The translations under genes and the position numbers were made by a program. Source: Methylophilaceae bacterium LSUCC0665 (lineage in GTDB: Bacteria > Pseudomonadota > Gammaproteobacteria > Burkholderiales > Methylophilaceae). Taken from it: a DNA stretch of 64,000 nt. Each line of letters begins with the position of its first letter. The stretch's first letter is position 1. The DNA lies in contig CP103437.1 of NCBI GenBank assembly GCA_024919215.1, forward strand, positions 248,001-312,000. Direction: 5' to 3'. Below are positions 54,200 to 63,174 of this stretch, one piece after another. A model generated the notes under the pieces. The model did not search any database, was not told the DNA's origin, and saw nothing but the letters and a program-made list of their open reading frames with translations.

Positions 54200-54889
54200 T
54201 TACTCTTCTTTTGGTTCTTCATTAGAGCTCTCATCAGAAGCTTCTGATGATGAGGAAGCATCAGATGATGCATCGTCCCCCGCTTCTTCAGAAGCTTCTA
54301 ATGGGTCATCAGCCTTCTGAACTTTAGGTTTAGCAATCGTAGTAATAGCTGGATCATTTTCTTCAGTTAATGCAGTTAATTCAACACCTTCAGGTAGTTT
54401 CAATTCTGATAAATGCACTGATTCACCTAAGCCTAGATCTTCTAGGTTAACCTCAATAAATTGAGGTAGATCTTTAGGTAAGCATGAAATATCGACTTCC
54501 GTCATGATATGAGAAATCACGCCACCTTCAAGCTTAACCCCTTTGGCGATATCTTCATTAATAAAATGAAAAGGAACGTTTACATGAATTTTTTCATTCT
54601 GATTAACCCTTTGGAAATCAACATGAAGGATAGTGCCTTTGACAGGCTCTAGCTGATAATCTCTTAAGAGTACAGATTCTGTCGTGCCATCTGTAGATAA
54701 TTCCAAGATAGAAGCATGGAAAGCCTCTTTATGAAATTGCAGATGCAATGTTTTGCTATCTAAAACAATTGATACTGCGTCCTTATGATTTCCGTAAAGA
54801 ATGCCTGGCACTTTACCATTTCTGCGAAGACGGCGGCTCGCACCCGTTCCTTTCGCATCTCTTTTTTCTGCTGTAACAGTAATTTTCAT
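54200..54889 (-). CDS. rplY: 50S ribosomal protein L25/general stress protein Ctc
   Basis: 5S-rRNA-binding protein of the long Ctc type, 229 aa. The N-terminal L25 domain has AEKRDAKGTGASRRLRRNGK and VPGILYGN. The C-terminal TL5 domain includes HVDFQRVNQNEKIHVNVPFH, then a very acidic, Ser-rich tail (about 205-229, ASEEAGDDASSDASSSSEAS). GGAG lies 8 nt before the ATG. It follows prs in the standard order. Confidence 0.96.
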   Translation of the reverse strand: MKITVTAEKRDAKGTGASRRLRRNGKVPGILYGNHKDAVSIVLDSKTLHLQFHKEAFHASILELSTDGTTESVLLRDYQLEPVKGTILHVDFQRVNQNEKIHVNVPFHFINEDIAKGVKLEGGVISHIMTEVDISCLPKDLPQFIEVNLEDLGLGESVHLSELKLPEGVELTALTEENDPAITTIAKPKVQKADDPLEASEEAGDDASSDASSSSEASDESSNEEPKEE

Positions 54890-54942
54890 AATATAACTCC
54901 GTTAATTAGAAGATATCGCGACCAATTTCTTCTATATTTAAA

Positions 54943-55893
54943 TTAATCAATAAACAATGAGCTTACTGAGTCCTCGTGGCTAATTCTTTTTATTGTTTCT
55001 GCTAATAAACTTGCCACAGATATTTGTCTGATTTTCTTACATTGCTGTGAATTTTCAGAGAGCGTAATTGTATCAGTTACTACAATTTCATCAAGCTCTG
55101 ATCCATTAATATTTTTAATAGCATTGCCAGATAAGATCGGATGAGTAATGAATGCTTTTACTTCGGTAGCGCCTTTATTTTTTAATGCTAAAGCGGCCTT
55201 TGTTAATGTGTCAGCAGTATCAACGATATCATCAACAATTACACATGAACGGCCTTCAATATCTCCAATAATATTCATAACTTCAGAAACGTTTGGTTTT
55301 GGACGTCTTTTATCGATAATTGCTAGATCTGAGCCTAGAATTTTTGACCAAGCTCGAGCACGAACCACACCGCCAACGTCTGGTGAAACGATAACCAAGT
55401 TTTCAGGTTTTTTGGTGGCTAAATCATCAAGTAAAACTGGTGTGGCATAAATATTATCCACTGGGATATCAAAAAAACCTTGAATTTGGTCTGAATGTAA
55501 ATCCATAGTGAGTAAACGGTCGACTCCAGCACTTGATAGCATATTTGCAACCACCTTTGCCGTAATAGCAACTCTGGCAGATCTTGGCCTTCTGTCTTGT
55601 CTTGAGTATCCTAGATAAGGAATCGCAGCTGTAATTCTGGCAGCAGAAGATCTTTTCAATGCATCAACCATGACCATTATTTCCATCAAGTGATCATTCG
55701 TAGGCATGCTGGTTGATTGAAGTATAAAAACATCTTTCCCTCTAACGTTTTCTAATAATTCAACCATTGTTTCACCATCACTAAATGTACCAACATTAGC
55801 TTTTCCAAGCTTAATATTGAGGTGATCGGTCACTTTTTTGGCGAGATTAGGGTTAGCACTTCCAGTAAAAACCATCAAACTATGGTTATCCAT
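54943..55893 (-). CDS. prs: Ribose-phosphate pyrophosphokinase
   Basis: Makes PRPP for nucleotides, histidine, tryptophan and NAD. The 316-aa protein has [18 protein letters not shown] at the start, [20 protein letters not shown] near residue 37, [18 protein letters not shown] near 95, [17 protein letters not shown] near 130 and the PRPP-binding [19 protein letters not shown] near 215. A strong AAGGAGG lies 4 nt before the ATG. The tRNA-Gln gene lies 17 bp upstream in the same direction. Confidence 0.98.
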   Translation of the reverse strand: MDNHSLMVFTGSANPNLAKKVTDHLNIKLGKANVGTFSDGETMVELLENVRGKDVFILQSTSMPTNDHLMEIMVMVDALKRSSAARITAAIPYLGYSRQDRRPRSARVAITAKVVANMLSSAGVDRLLTMDLHSDQIQGFFDIPVDNIYATPVLLDDLATKKPENLVIVSPDVGGVVRARAWSKILGSDLAIIDKRRPKPNVSEVMNIIGDIEGRSCVIVDDIVDTADTLTKAALALKNKGATEVKAFITHPILSGNAIKNINGSELDEIVVTDTITLSENSQQCKKIRQISVASLLAETIKRISHEDSVSSLFID

Positions 55894-55909
55894 TAACCCT
55901 CCTTAAAAA

Positions 55910-55986
55910 TGGCAGGGGAGGAAGGATTCGAACCTTCGCATGCAGGGATCAAAACCCTGTGCCTTAACCAGCTTGGCGACTCCCCT
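55910..55986 (-). tRNA. tRNA-Gln (anticodon TTG)
   Basis: A 77-nt cloverleaf with encoded CCA. The acceptor AGGGGAG pairs with CTCCCCT, the anticodon arm is CAGGG-TTTTGAT-CCCTG, and the T-loop is TTCGAAT. Its first pair is A1-T72 where U1-A72 is usual in E. coli. The first two bases are also the last two bases of the ispE TAG stop codon. Confidence 0.96.
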
Positions 55987-56833
55987 AATGTTTAGCATTA
56001 TAAGCAATATTATAATTGACACTTGTTACTTCATAAAATTTGACATTTTTTGGTAAATTATCTTTCACCTCATTCAAATTTATTGTTTCATTTAGAATTA
56101 AAAAACAACTCGATCCAGTGCCAGTTAATTTAGCCACTCCAAACTGTTGGAGGTAGCTTAGCAGATCATTTATAGTTGAGTTTTTTTGCCTCACAAAAGC
56201 TTCTAAATCATTTCCAAGCTCATCAATTAGATCTTCAAAATTGCTGAGAGCCGTAATTTTCAACTCTTTTGATTTATTTGTCAATTTATAACTTGTAAAA
56301 ACATCTTTTGTGGAGATTTTTATATTCGGATAACACAGCAGAAGTTTTATGGGTGCTAATTCTATTGGTGTAATTTTATCTCCCACCCCCTCCACAATTG
56401 CTGTATTGTCGTAAATAAAAAAAGGTACATCTGCACCTAAATTAATACCAATATTTCCTAAGTCTTCTTGTGAAAGATTCAGATTGCATAAAACATTTAT
56501 TGCAATGAGCATTGTGGCCGCATTCGAGCTTCCTCCGCCAAGACCAGCACCATCAGGTATATTTTTTTTAACATTGATTTCGGCAGAAAAATTCTTTGGC
56601 AAAAGCATTTTGCATGCTTTGAAAATTAAATCTTCATCTGTCGGACAATTGATAGATGGATTGTTAATTTTAATTAGATTCTTATTATCCTTTTTTAATG
56701 TAATTTTTATTTCGTCATAAAGATCAATATAAGTGAATAAACTTTGAAGATTATGATAACCATCTTTTCTTTTATTAATTACTTTTAAAAAAAGATTGAT
56801 TTTTGCAGGTGAGTAAAAAATTTTGGATGTCAT
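55985..56833 (-). CDS. ispE: 4-diphosphocytidyl-2-C-methyl-D-erythritol kinase
   Basis: GHMP kinase of the MEP isoprenoid pathway. The 282-aa protein has FYSPAKINLFLKVINKRKDG (Lys and Asn of the active site), IPDGAGLGGGSSNAATMLIA near residue 90, INLGADVPFFIYDNTA near 129 and AKLTGTGSSCFLIL near 236. It lies 9 bp after lolB and ends inside the tRNA-Gln gene, a compact form of the common betaproteobacterial lolB-ispE-tRNA-prs order. Confidence 0.96.
   Translation of the reverse strand: MTSKIFYSPAKINLFLKVINKRKDGYHNLQSLFTYIDLYDEIKITLKKDNKNLIKINNPSINCPTDEDLIFKACKMLLPKNFSAEINVKKNIPDGAGLGGGSSNAATMLIAINVLCNLNLSQEDLGNIGINLGADVPFFIYDNTAIVEGVGDKITPIELAPIKLLLCYPNIKISTKDVFTSYKLTNKSKELKITALSNFEDLIDELGNDLEAFVRQKNSTINDLLSYLQQFGVAKLTGTGSSCFLILNETINLNEVKDNLPKNVKFYEVTSVNYNIAYNAKH
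55997..56002 (-). promoter_or_regulatory. Possible -10 element for tRNA-Gln-prs inside ispE
   Basis: TATAAT on the minus strand, 10 nt before the tRNA-Gln 5' end, within the last codons of ispE. No convincing -35 is present; cotranscription from upstream is equally possible. Confidence 0.35.
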
Positions 56834-56842
56834 GCTAATGCA

Positions 56843-57391
56843 TCATTGTAAAAATATGGTTAATTCTATATCTTTATTTTTAACTTTTATAATTTTAGGT
56901 TCAAAACCTGACAATGTTTCAATTTTTGATAATTTGTCAACAGATATTTCACAATAGCCTGTGTCAACTCTAATTGGCTTGTTATCATACTCAGTATATA
57001 GAATTCTTTTAAATTCCTTGATAGGTAGGTCTTTAATAAAATTTTTAATGTTTTGATCTTCTTTGTTCTGATATTCAATTAAAATTTCTTCACGCACAGA
57101 GATTTTGCTAATGATTTGATTCAGAGGGGATAAAAGAATCATTTCATGACCACTGTCGTTCGGGTAGAATTTAAAAGACCCCGTGTACCCTTTATCTTTT
57201 ACAAAAAGTTTGAATTTCCCATTAAATTTTTTTTCTTCAGAAGTTAGCTGATACGTATTTACAAAATCATTGTAAGTATAAATATCTTTATTGGGATTTA
57301 TGTTAAGAGTTTGACAGCTGGAAAGAAACGTAAAACTAATTAATAAAAAGTAACAGAAGAAGCTATTGAAATAGTCTGTTTTTTGTTTCAA
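56843..57391 (-). CDS. lolB: Outer-membrane lipoprotein insertase LolB
   Basis: Accepts lipoproteins from LolA and inserts them into the outer membrane. From TTG 57391 the protein has 182 aa with a signal peptide and lipobox FLSSC (Cys near 26). It then has the LolB-type KKFNGKFKLFVKDKGYTGSF, region and PLNQIISKISV. The protein is divergent, and identification leans on position before ispE and on the lipobox. The upstream frame to 57481 is read through the TPR gene and would bury the signal peptide, so TTG is preferred; the overlap with the TPR gene is 29 bp. Confidence 0.82.
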   Translation of the reverse strand: MKQKTDYFNSFFCYFLLISFTFLSSCQTLNINPNKDIYTYNDFVNTYQLTSEEKKFNGKFKLFVKDKGYTGSFKFYPNDSGHEMILLSPLNQIISKISVREEILIEYQNKEDQNIKNFIKDLPIKEFKRILYTEYDNKPIRVDTGYCEISVDKLSKIETLSGFEPKIIKVKNKDIELTIFLQ

Positions 57392-59057
57392 TAAGAATTG
57401 AATTTTCAGGGAATCTCTCAAGTGAGCCTTGCCATATAGAAATCGCTTCATTTTCTTTTCCTTGCTTCCATAAAACTTCACCTAAATGCGCCGCAATCTC
57501 GGGATCTTCCTGAATAGAATATGCTTTAGTAATAAATTCGTAAGCGATATCATAGTTTCCTAGTCTATAGTGAACCCATCCCATGCTATCGAGGATATAG
57601 TGATTTTGTGGCTCAATTGATAATGCTATTTCAATATATCTTTTAGCATCATCAAGTTTAACATTTCTATCAGCATAAGAATAACCGAGAGCATTGTAGG
57701 CAATTGCATAATCAGGCTTAAGTGAGATTGCTTTTTTTAGCTTACTTTCCATTGCATCAAAGTCTTTATTTTTTTCATGAAGCAAGCCAAAATCAAAATA
57801 GAATTCAGCAGAATCAGAATATTTTTCCTCTTCGCTAAGCATTAAATCAATTGCTTTTTGGAATTGGTTATCGTTATATAAAAAAGATGTTTTGAGTTGT
57901 AAAAATTTCAACTTCTCCTGTCTATCAAGCGATTTATATTGATCAAGATACTCAATAGCTTGGTCAATGCCATTTTCAGCTCTTATTGCTTGAGCAGCGA
58001 AGATTCTTGAGTCGACAAACAAAGGTCCAGTGCTGATCTTCTCAATATAGCTAATGACTTTATCAATTTTCTGTCTTTGCCCGTATATTCTCGCTAAATA
58101 CATGTTGATTTGATCGGGGTTGTAATATTTTCTTTCTAAGCTTTGATTGAGGAACTGTTCAGCCATAATGTCATCACCTGTTTCAAGAGCTAGGAGCGCA
58201 ACAGTAAAGCTTATTTCAGCCGAAGCTAGCGGGCTATTTACCAGCTTTTCAAAATGTTTTTTTGCGGCTGGGTATTGTTCTGTCTGAACAAGAGCTTTTG
58301 CTAACTCAAGTCGCACTGTGTTGGATTTTGGATTGGTTTTTATAAAGTTCTGATATGTTTCAATCGCTTTCATTGGATCTTCATCAAACTCAATCGATCC
58401 TTTAAAAAGAGTGCTTGTTTCCCAGTTTGGGTTGAGTTTATCAATGGCTGCTAATTCTTTATCGCGAATGGTGATATTTCCTGCCATGTGAGCAGTATGA
58501 GCTACAGCAAAATGGGCTTCTACCATCTTGGCATATGGTTTTGCAATATCAATAATAAATCTTAGAGCATTGCTTTTATTCTCAACTCTTGTCAGGATAT
58601 TATTCAGATATAAAAAACCATCTCCTTTAGACTTTTCATTCTCTAGTATTTCTTTTACAAGCGGCTTAGCCTTTGATAAGTTGCCACTTGCTATATACAT
58701 TTCTGCCAAAACTTTTTTGGCATCACTTGATTTTGGGTCAAGTTTACTCCACACCCCTGCAGCATCTAAAGCTAGTCTTCCATTTCGAACCATGCCGCCT
58801 AATTGGGCTGCACTTTGAGCAAAGCCAGTATTTTTTGTTAATTTAGCTAAATCTAGGTAAAGATGACCCGCAGCGTTTATGTCGTTACGCTGAATCGCAA
58901 GTTCAGCTAGTAAAAATTTGTAGACGAATTCAGCATTGGCTTCACTAATTTGCGGTGGCAGATCAGGGTTAAATTCTTCAGACTGCTCTTCAGATATTCC
59001 AATGGCAGGAATTAAAAATGCAAAAAATGTGAGTACGAAATAATTAATGTGTTTCAT
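57363..59057 (-). CDS. Exported TPR-repeat protein
   Basis: A 564-aa protein with a signal peptide (residues 1-22, IGISEE) and tetratricopeptide repeats along its length. The clearest are YFDFGLLHEKNKDFDAMESK near 418, KAISLKPDYAIAYNALGYSY near 441 and ALSIEPQNHYILDSMGWVHY near 478. It is the TPR protein commonly encoded next to lolB in betaproteobacteria; the function is unknown, probably scaffolding in the periplasm or at the outer membrane. lolB starts inside its last codons. Confidence 0.87.
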   Translation of the reverse strand: MKHINYFVLTFFAFLIPAIGISEEQSEEFNPDLPPQISEANAEFVYKFLLAELAIQRNDINAAGHLYLDLAKLTKNTGFAQSAAQLGGMVRNGRLALDAAGVWSKLDPKSSDAKKVLAEMYIASGNLSKAKPLVKEILENEKSKGDGFLYLNNILTRVENKSNALRFIIDIAKPYAKMVEAHFAVAHTAHMAGNITIRDKELAAIDKLNPNWETSTLFKGSIEFDEDPMKAIETYQNFIKTNPKSNTVRLELAKALVQTEQYPAAKKHFEKLVNSPLASAEISFTVALLALETGDDIMAEQFLNQSLERKYYNPDQINMYLARIYGQRQKIDKVISYIEKISTGPLFVDSRIFAAQAIRAENGIDQAIEYLDQYKSLDRQEKLKFLQLKTSFLYNDNQFQKAIDLMLSEEEKYSDSAEFYFDFGLLHEKNKDFDAMESKLKKAISLKPDYAIAYNALGYSYADRNVKLDDAKRYIEIALSIEPQNHYILDSMGWVHYRLGNYDIAYEFITKAYSIQEDPEIAAHLGEVLWKQGKENEAISIWQGSLERFPENSILIETKNRLFQ

Positions 59058-59130
59058 GTAAATCCAAGTTTATTTTATTCATAGACTACTATCAATAGAA
59101 ATGACTATCGAATTAGAATATAATTCAGCA

Positions 59131-59146
59131 TATTTTTTAAAAAATA
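59131..59146. repeat. 16-bp AT-only palindrome in the TPR/ABC divergent gap
   Basis: TATTTTTTAAAAAATA is a perfect palindrome in the 146-bp gap between the TPR gene and the ABC operon. It may be part of a regulator site or only a product of AT-rich sequence. Confidence 0.35.
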
Positions 59147-59203
59147 CATAAACTTTTATGACTACTATCTTGTCATTTAAAGTGAAATAAATTTATAAAT
59201 ACT

Positions 59204-60121
59204 ATGGTTACTACATTAAAAGCATTAGGATTAACAAGGTTATTCGGCCCAAATAAGGCGGTCAATAATGTTTCGTTTGAGCTTTCAAAAGGTGAAGTAT
59301 TAGGTTTTTTAGGTCCTAATGGTGCTGGTAAGTCGACCACCATGCGTATGCTCACTGGTAACCTTGCTCCAACTGAGGGGCAGGTTGAAATTTGTGGCAT
59401 TAACATCATAGAAGAGCCAAAATTAGCTAAAGCTAATATTGGTTATCTTCCAGAGATGAGACCACTGTATAAAGAATTTAGAGTTAACGAATTTTTAAAA
59501 ATTGCTGCGAAATTGCATAATATTCCTGCTAAAAAAATTAATTCATCTATTGATATTGCAATGGAGAAATGTGGGCTAACACATATGAGCAATCGATTGA
59601 TTGAAAATTTATCTAATGGATATCAGCAGCGGGTAGGTATTGCTCAAGCTATTATTCACAACCCTGAGATAGTGATTCTGGATGAGCCAACCGTTGGACT
59701 AGACCCAATTCAGATTAGAGAAATCAGAAAGCTTATCAAAGAAATAGGTAAGGAACATAGCGTTATCTTATCTACTCACATTCTTCCTGAAGTTGAGATT
59801 GTTTGTGATCGAGTACAAATTATTGATAAAGGAAATTTAGTATTTCATGGATCAATAGATGATCTAAAGCAGCAAAGAAGAGGTAATAAATTGCTAGTGG
59901 GCTTTAAGAAGGCACCAACATTAAAGAAATTACAATCCTTATTTGATGTTGTGAAAATAGAAAAACAGGAAGACTCACTTCATGTCATCCAATTTAAAAA
60001 TTTAGATTTCGATATGGAGAAGTTTATTCAAGTTTGTGTTAAAGAGAAGTTAGGTTTATTTCAAGTTTCACCGCATATTACCAGTCTCGAAGATACATTT
60101 GTTCAACTAACTAATAAATAA
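59204..60121 (+). CDS. ABC transporter ATP-binding protein, GldA-like
   Basis: A 305-aa ABC ATPase with Walker A GPNGAGKST (residues 37-45), NIGYLPEMRPLYKEFRVNEF near 86, signature LSNGYQQRVGIAQAI near 132 and Walker B VILDEPTVGLDP near 155, H-loop STHILPE. The C-terminal 80 residues are the usual extension of ABC-2 export ATPases. The gene order with the next three products matches gldA-gldF-gldG sets known from gliding Bacteroidetes, which occur in non-gliding proteobacteria too. Substrate is unknown. Confidence 0.92.
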   Translation: MVTTLKALGLTRLFGPNKAVNNVSFELSKGEVLGFLGPNGAGKSTTMRMLTGNLAPTEGQVEICGINIIEEPKLAKANIGYLPEMRPLYKEFRVNEFLKIAAKLHNIPAKKINSSIDIAMEKCGLTHMSNRLIENLSNGYQQRVGIAQAIIHNPEIVILDEPTVGLDPIQIREIRKLIKEIGKEHSVILSTHILPEVEIVCDRVQIIDKGNLVFHGSIDDLKQQRRGNKLLVGFKKAPTLKKLQSLFDVVKIEKQEDSLHVIQFKNLDFDMEKFIQVCVKEKLGLFQVSPHITSLEDTFVQLTNK

Positions 60122-60136
60122 AAATAAAAATAAAAA
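60119..60136 (+). repeat. (TAAAAA)3 simple repeat before the permease start
   Basis: Three perfect copies of TAAAAA run from the ATPase stop codon to the first base of the permease ATG. No Shine-Dalgarno sequence is present in this stretch. Confidence 0.7.
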
Positions 60137-60888
60137 TGAAGATGATTATAAATATTGCTTCTAAGGAAATTAAAAGTTTTTTCGTGACCCCAATGGGTTG
60201 GATAATTTTGGCTTTAATTACCGCTGCCTTTGGCACCTATTATCTTGAGGGGGTTAATAGTTATTTTGAAGTCATGTCTGGAGCAATCCGACCAGCAGAG
60301 AGAGTTGGCGTGACTATTTATGTTGGTCAAACGGTCTATGGCGCTGCTTTTTTCCTTATGTTATTTGCGGTTCCGCTGATGTCCATGAGACTAATCAGTG
60401 AAGAAAGACGACAGCAAACGCTTCCTTTTTTATTCTCTGCTCCAGTCTCTATAGTTGAAATTGTTTTAGGAAAATTTTTTGGACTTTTCGCTTTTTTAGC
60501 CCTGATGGTTGTTTATATATTTTTAATGCTTTCAACTTTAAATATTTGGGCAGATATTGACTTTGGCTACCTCTTTTCGAATACATTTGGATTGTTGCTT
60601 CTTGTTGGAAGTTTTGCAGCCATCGGTATATATTTTTCAAGTCTAACCAGTCAACCAATTATTGCTGCAATTTTAAGTTTTATTTTTGCATTCTTACTCT
60701 TGGGCTTGGAAAGTTACTTTGCAAGTCAGCCCAATCATTGGTTTCATCATGTTTCATTGTTGAAACATTTTCAGACTTTTTCTAGAGGGGTTATTAGCTC
60801 AAAGGATATTATTTATTTCCTACTATTTATTTCCACTTTTATAGTTTTAACAATTCGCCGCTTAGATGCAGATAGGTTAAGAGGTTAA
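60136..60888 (+). CDS. ABC-2 type permease, GldF-like
   Basis: A 250-aa polytopic protein with about six membrane segments. The conserved ABC-2 features are IASKEIKSFFVTPMGWIILA near the N-terminus and the central VPLMSMRLISEERRQQTLPF, LFSAPVSIVEIVLGKF, which contacts the ATPase. It pairs with the ATPase before it. Its TAA stop shares one base with the next ATG, so it is coupled to the GldG-like gene. Confidence 0.9.
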   Translation: MKMIINIASKEIKSFFVTPMGWIILALITAAFGTYYLEGVNSYFEVMSGAIRPAERVGVTIYVGQTVYGAAFFLMLFAVPLMSMRLISEERRQQTLPFLFSAPVSIVEIVLGKFFGLFAFLALMVVYIFLMLSTLNIWADIDFGYLFSNTFGLLLLVGSFAAIGIYFSSLTSQPIIAAILSFIFAFLLLGLESYFASQPNHWFHHVSLLKHFQTFSRGVISSKDIIYFLLFISTFIVLTIRRLDADRLRG

Positions 60889-62270
60889 TGAAAAATACAA
60901 AAAATATTAAGCAAAGGCTACAACTTCTACTTCAAAATTGGATATTTGTTGTTTTATTCATCATTCTTATTCTTTTGCTCGGGTTTATTTCAAATCAGTT
61001 TGAATTTTCAAAAGATATAACTCAAGCCAATAGAAATACGCTTACTGAGGGAAGTATTGGTGTTTTAAAAGAAATGGATGGTCCAATTAATCTGACTGTG
61101 TTTGCAACCAAAGATGACGTAAATAAAGGTGATAAATTTCGCCAAGGGATTATTAACTTTATAGCTCGCTATCAACGCTCCAAACCAGACATTAACATTA
61201 AATTTATTAGCCCTGTTGAGGAGCCAAAATTAGCACAGGAGATGGGTATACGTGTTGATGGTGAAGTTGTTGTTGAATATAACAAAAGAACTGAACATAT
61301 CACTCCACCTTTTGCTGAACAAGAATTAACTAACTTGCTAGTGAGATTAACTAGAGCTAATGAAAAGCCAATCATGTATCTTGACGGTCATGGAGAAAAA
61401 AATCTTTTAGGGTTAAAAAATTCAGATTTAGGTGAATTTGGTAAACAGTTAGAAAGTAAAGGATTTAAATTTTCAAACCCTGATTTAACAGTATTACCAT
61501 CTGTTCCTGAAGAAGGGTCCATGTTGGTGATAGCCAGTCCCAAAAAAGATGTTTCTGACTTAGAGGCAAAAAAGATTGTGAACTTTCTTGAGTCAGGCGG
61601 TAATCTTTTATGGCTTATCGATGACAACAATTTTAAAGGTCTTGATGAGGTTGCAAAATATATTGGCCTAACTGTTTTGGATGGTAAAATTTTCGATCCG
61701 AGTTCTGAACAGTTCGGTTCAACTCCAGATTTGACTTTTGCTCTTCGTTACGGTGACCACCCCATAACAAGAAATTTTATGTTAAGAACTTTGTTTTCAA
61801 ATCCAATAGCCTTGAATGCTAAGGGTACTTATGAAAATGGATGGGAGGTTACTGAACTAATTGATGTTGCTGCTGGAGGATGGCTTGAACGCGGTAACGA
61901 AAAAAATCCTACTTTTGAAGAAGATCAAGATCAGCCTGGTCCCCTTAATATTGCGGTTGCATTAAAACGTGAATATGGCGAAGTTGGTCAGCGTGTTGTG
62001 GTAGTCGGTAATTCTGAGTTTTTATCTAATGCCTTTATTACGTCAGGTGGAAACCTAGATTTAGGCGTCAATTTAGTGAACTGGCTTAGTGGTGATGATA
62101 AGCTCATTAATATTCAACCCATGCCGCTTAAAGATGTAAATGTTACAATTCCTGAAACACGAACATCATTTGTCATTGCTTGGACTATATTTCATAGCTT
62201 TCAATATTTTATTCCTGTTGGATTATTTATTGGCGGCATTTGGTTGTGGCTCAGAAGAAGAAAGAGATAA
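60888..62270 (+). CDS. GldG-like ABC transporter auxiliary protein
   Basis: A 460-aa protein with one N-terminal membrane segment (about 17-36), a large extracytoplasmic part and a C-terminal membrane anchor (YFIPVGLFIGGIWLWL) with basic end RRRKR. The middle has NTLTEGSIGVLKEMDGPINL, YLDGHGEKNL and VNFLESGGNLLWLIDD, typical of the GldG/ABC_transp_aux family. It likely forms the periplasmic partner of the ABC-2 exporter. No enzymatic motif is obvious. Confidence 0.88.
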   Translation: MKNTKNIKQRLQLLLQNWIFVVLFIILILLLGFISNQFEFSKDITQANRNTLTEGSIGVLKEMDGPINLTVFATKDDVNKGDKFRQGIINFIARYQRSKPDINIKFISPVEEPKLAQEMGIRVDGEVVVEYNKRTEHITPPFAEQELTNLLVRLTRANEKPIMYLDGHGEKNLLGLKNSDLGEFGKQLESKGFKFSNPDLTVLPSVPEEGSMLVIASPKKDVSDLEAKKIVNFLESGGNLLWLIDDNNFKGLDEVAKYIGLTVLDGKIFDPSSEQFGSTPDLTFALRYGDHPITRNFMLRTLFSNPIALNAKGTYENGWEVTELIDVAAGGWLERGNEKNPTFEEDQDQPGPLNIAVALKREYGEVGQRVVVVGNSEFLSNAFITSGGNLDLGVNLVNWLSGDDKLINIQPMPLKDVNVTIPETRTSFVIAWTIFHSFQYFIPVGLFIGGIWLWLRRRKR

Positions 62271-62281
62271 ACTAATATTGT

Positions 62282-63172
62282 ATGAATAAAAGATGGCTAC
62301 CAATCATAGTTCTAATTTTAGTTATTGCACCCTTGGCTTGGTTTTCTTTAAGCTTTAAAAATCAAGAAATAGCAGATAGTAGTTATGAAATATCTAATTT
62401 AAAGTTATCTGAATTTGATGAGATTTTCATTGATTTTCCATCCAAGGCAGCAACGTCCTTTAAAAAAATAAATGGTTATTGGTATCAGACTAAACCTTAT
62501 CAAACAAGAGCGGATCAAAACATTGTGTATCGGTTGTTGTCAATTTTGGCTACCAAATCTAAAGAAAAACTTGAATCATTACAAATTGAAAAATATGGCT
62601 TAGATAAGCCAAAACTAAAAATGACATTTAGCAATGAAAACCAAAAAGAGGTATTTTCATTTGGAACCTATAACCCAGTGACAGAACAACAGTATGTCCT
62701 ATATGACAATAGTGTTTATATCTTAGATGGCATTTTCTCAGAAATGGCAAGTTATCTACCTGTTGAATTAATTGATAAAAAACCATTAGCACCCTTTGAA
62801 AAAGTCATGAAATTTGACTTCTCTAGACTTGAGCAATGGCAAGAAAATTATTTGCGAGTAGAAATAGATGATATGGGTAAAATTAAGGCTGATGGGAAAA
62901 AAATAGACTATGATGAGATGCAGCTCGCGGAATGGTTTACTGATAATTGGTTAAAAGCAGTGTCGACCGCTGTTGAACCTTATAAGCTCGATGCTAGGAT
63001 TGGATATAAGAGTTTTGATGTTTATTTAGACGATAAAGTAAAGATAACTTTTTATCGTATTCAAGAGTCACCAGAGTTACTATTATTTAGGAAGGATGAA
63101 GGTCTTTTATATCACTTTCCGCAGGATGTTGGATTTACGATGCTAAATCCGAATATATCCCGACAAGATTAA
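62282..63172 (+). CDS. DUF4340 domain protein of the Gld-like operon
   Basis: A 296-aa protein with one N-terminal membrane segment (residues 5-23) and a repetitive beta-rich periplasmic part. It has WYQTKPYQTRADQNIVYRLL near 63, KEKLESLQIEKYGLDKPKLK near 94 and FSFGTYNPVTEQQYVLYDNS near 122, the DUF4340 pattern. Such proteins regularly follow GldG-like genes; their role is unknown. It begins 11 bp after the GldG-like gene and ends 2 bp before mutM. Confidence 0.85.
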   Translation: MNKRWLPIIVLILVIAPLAWFSLSFKNQEIADSSYEISNLKLSEFDEIFIDFPSKAATSFKKINGYWYQTKPYQTRADQNIVYRLLSILATKSKEKLESLQIEKYGLDKPKLKMTFSNENQKEVFSFGTYNPVTEQQYVLYDNSVYILDGIFSEMASYLPVELIDKKPLAPFEKVMKFDFSRLEQWQENYLRVEIDDMGKIKADGKKIDYDEMQLAEWFTDNWLKAVSTAVEPYKLDARIGYKSFDVYLDDKVKITFYRIQESPELLLFRKDEGLLYHFPQDVGFTMLNPNISRQD

Positions 63173-63174
63173 TT

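Noticed and set aside
59170-59199. TTGTCA-N18-TATAAA before the GldA-like gene as a leaderless promoter
   Set aside because: It would start transcription at the ATG; similar matches are frequent in such AT-rich sequence, so it is not supported.
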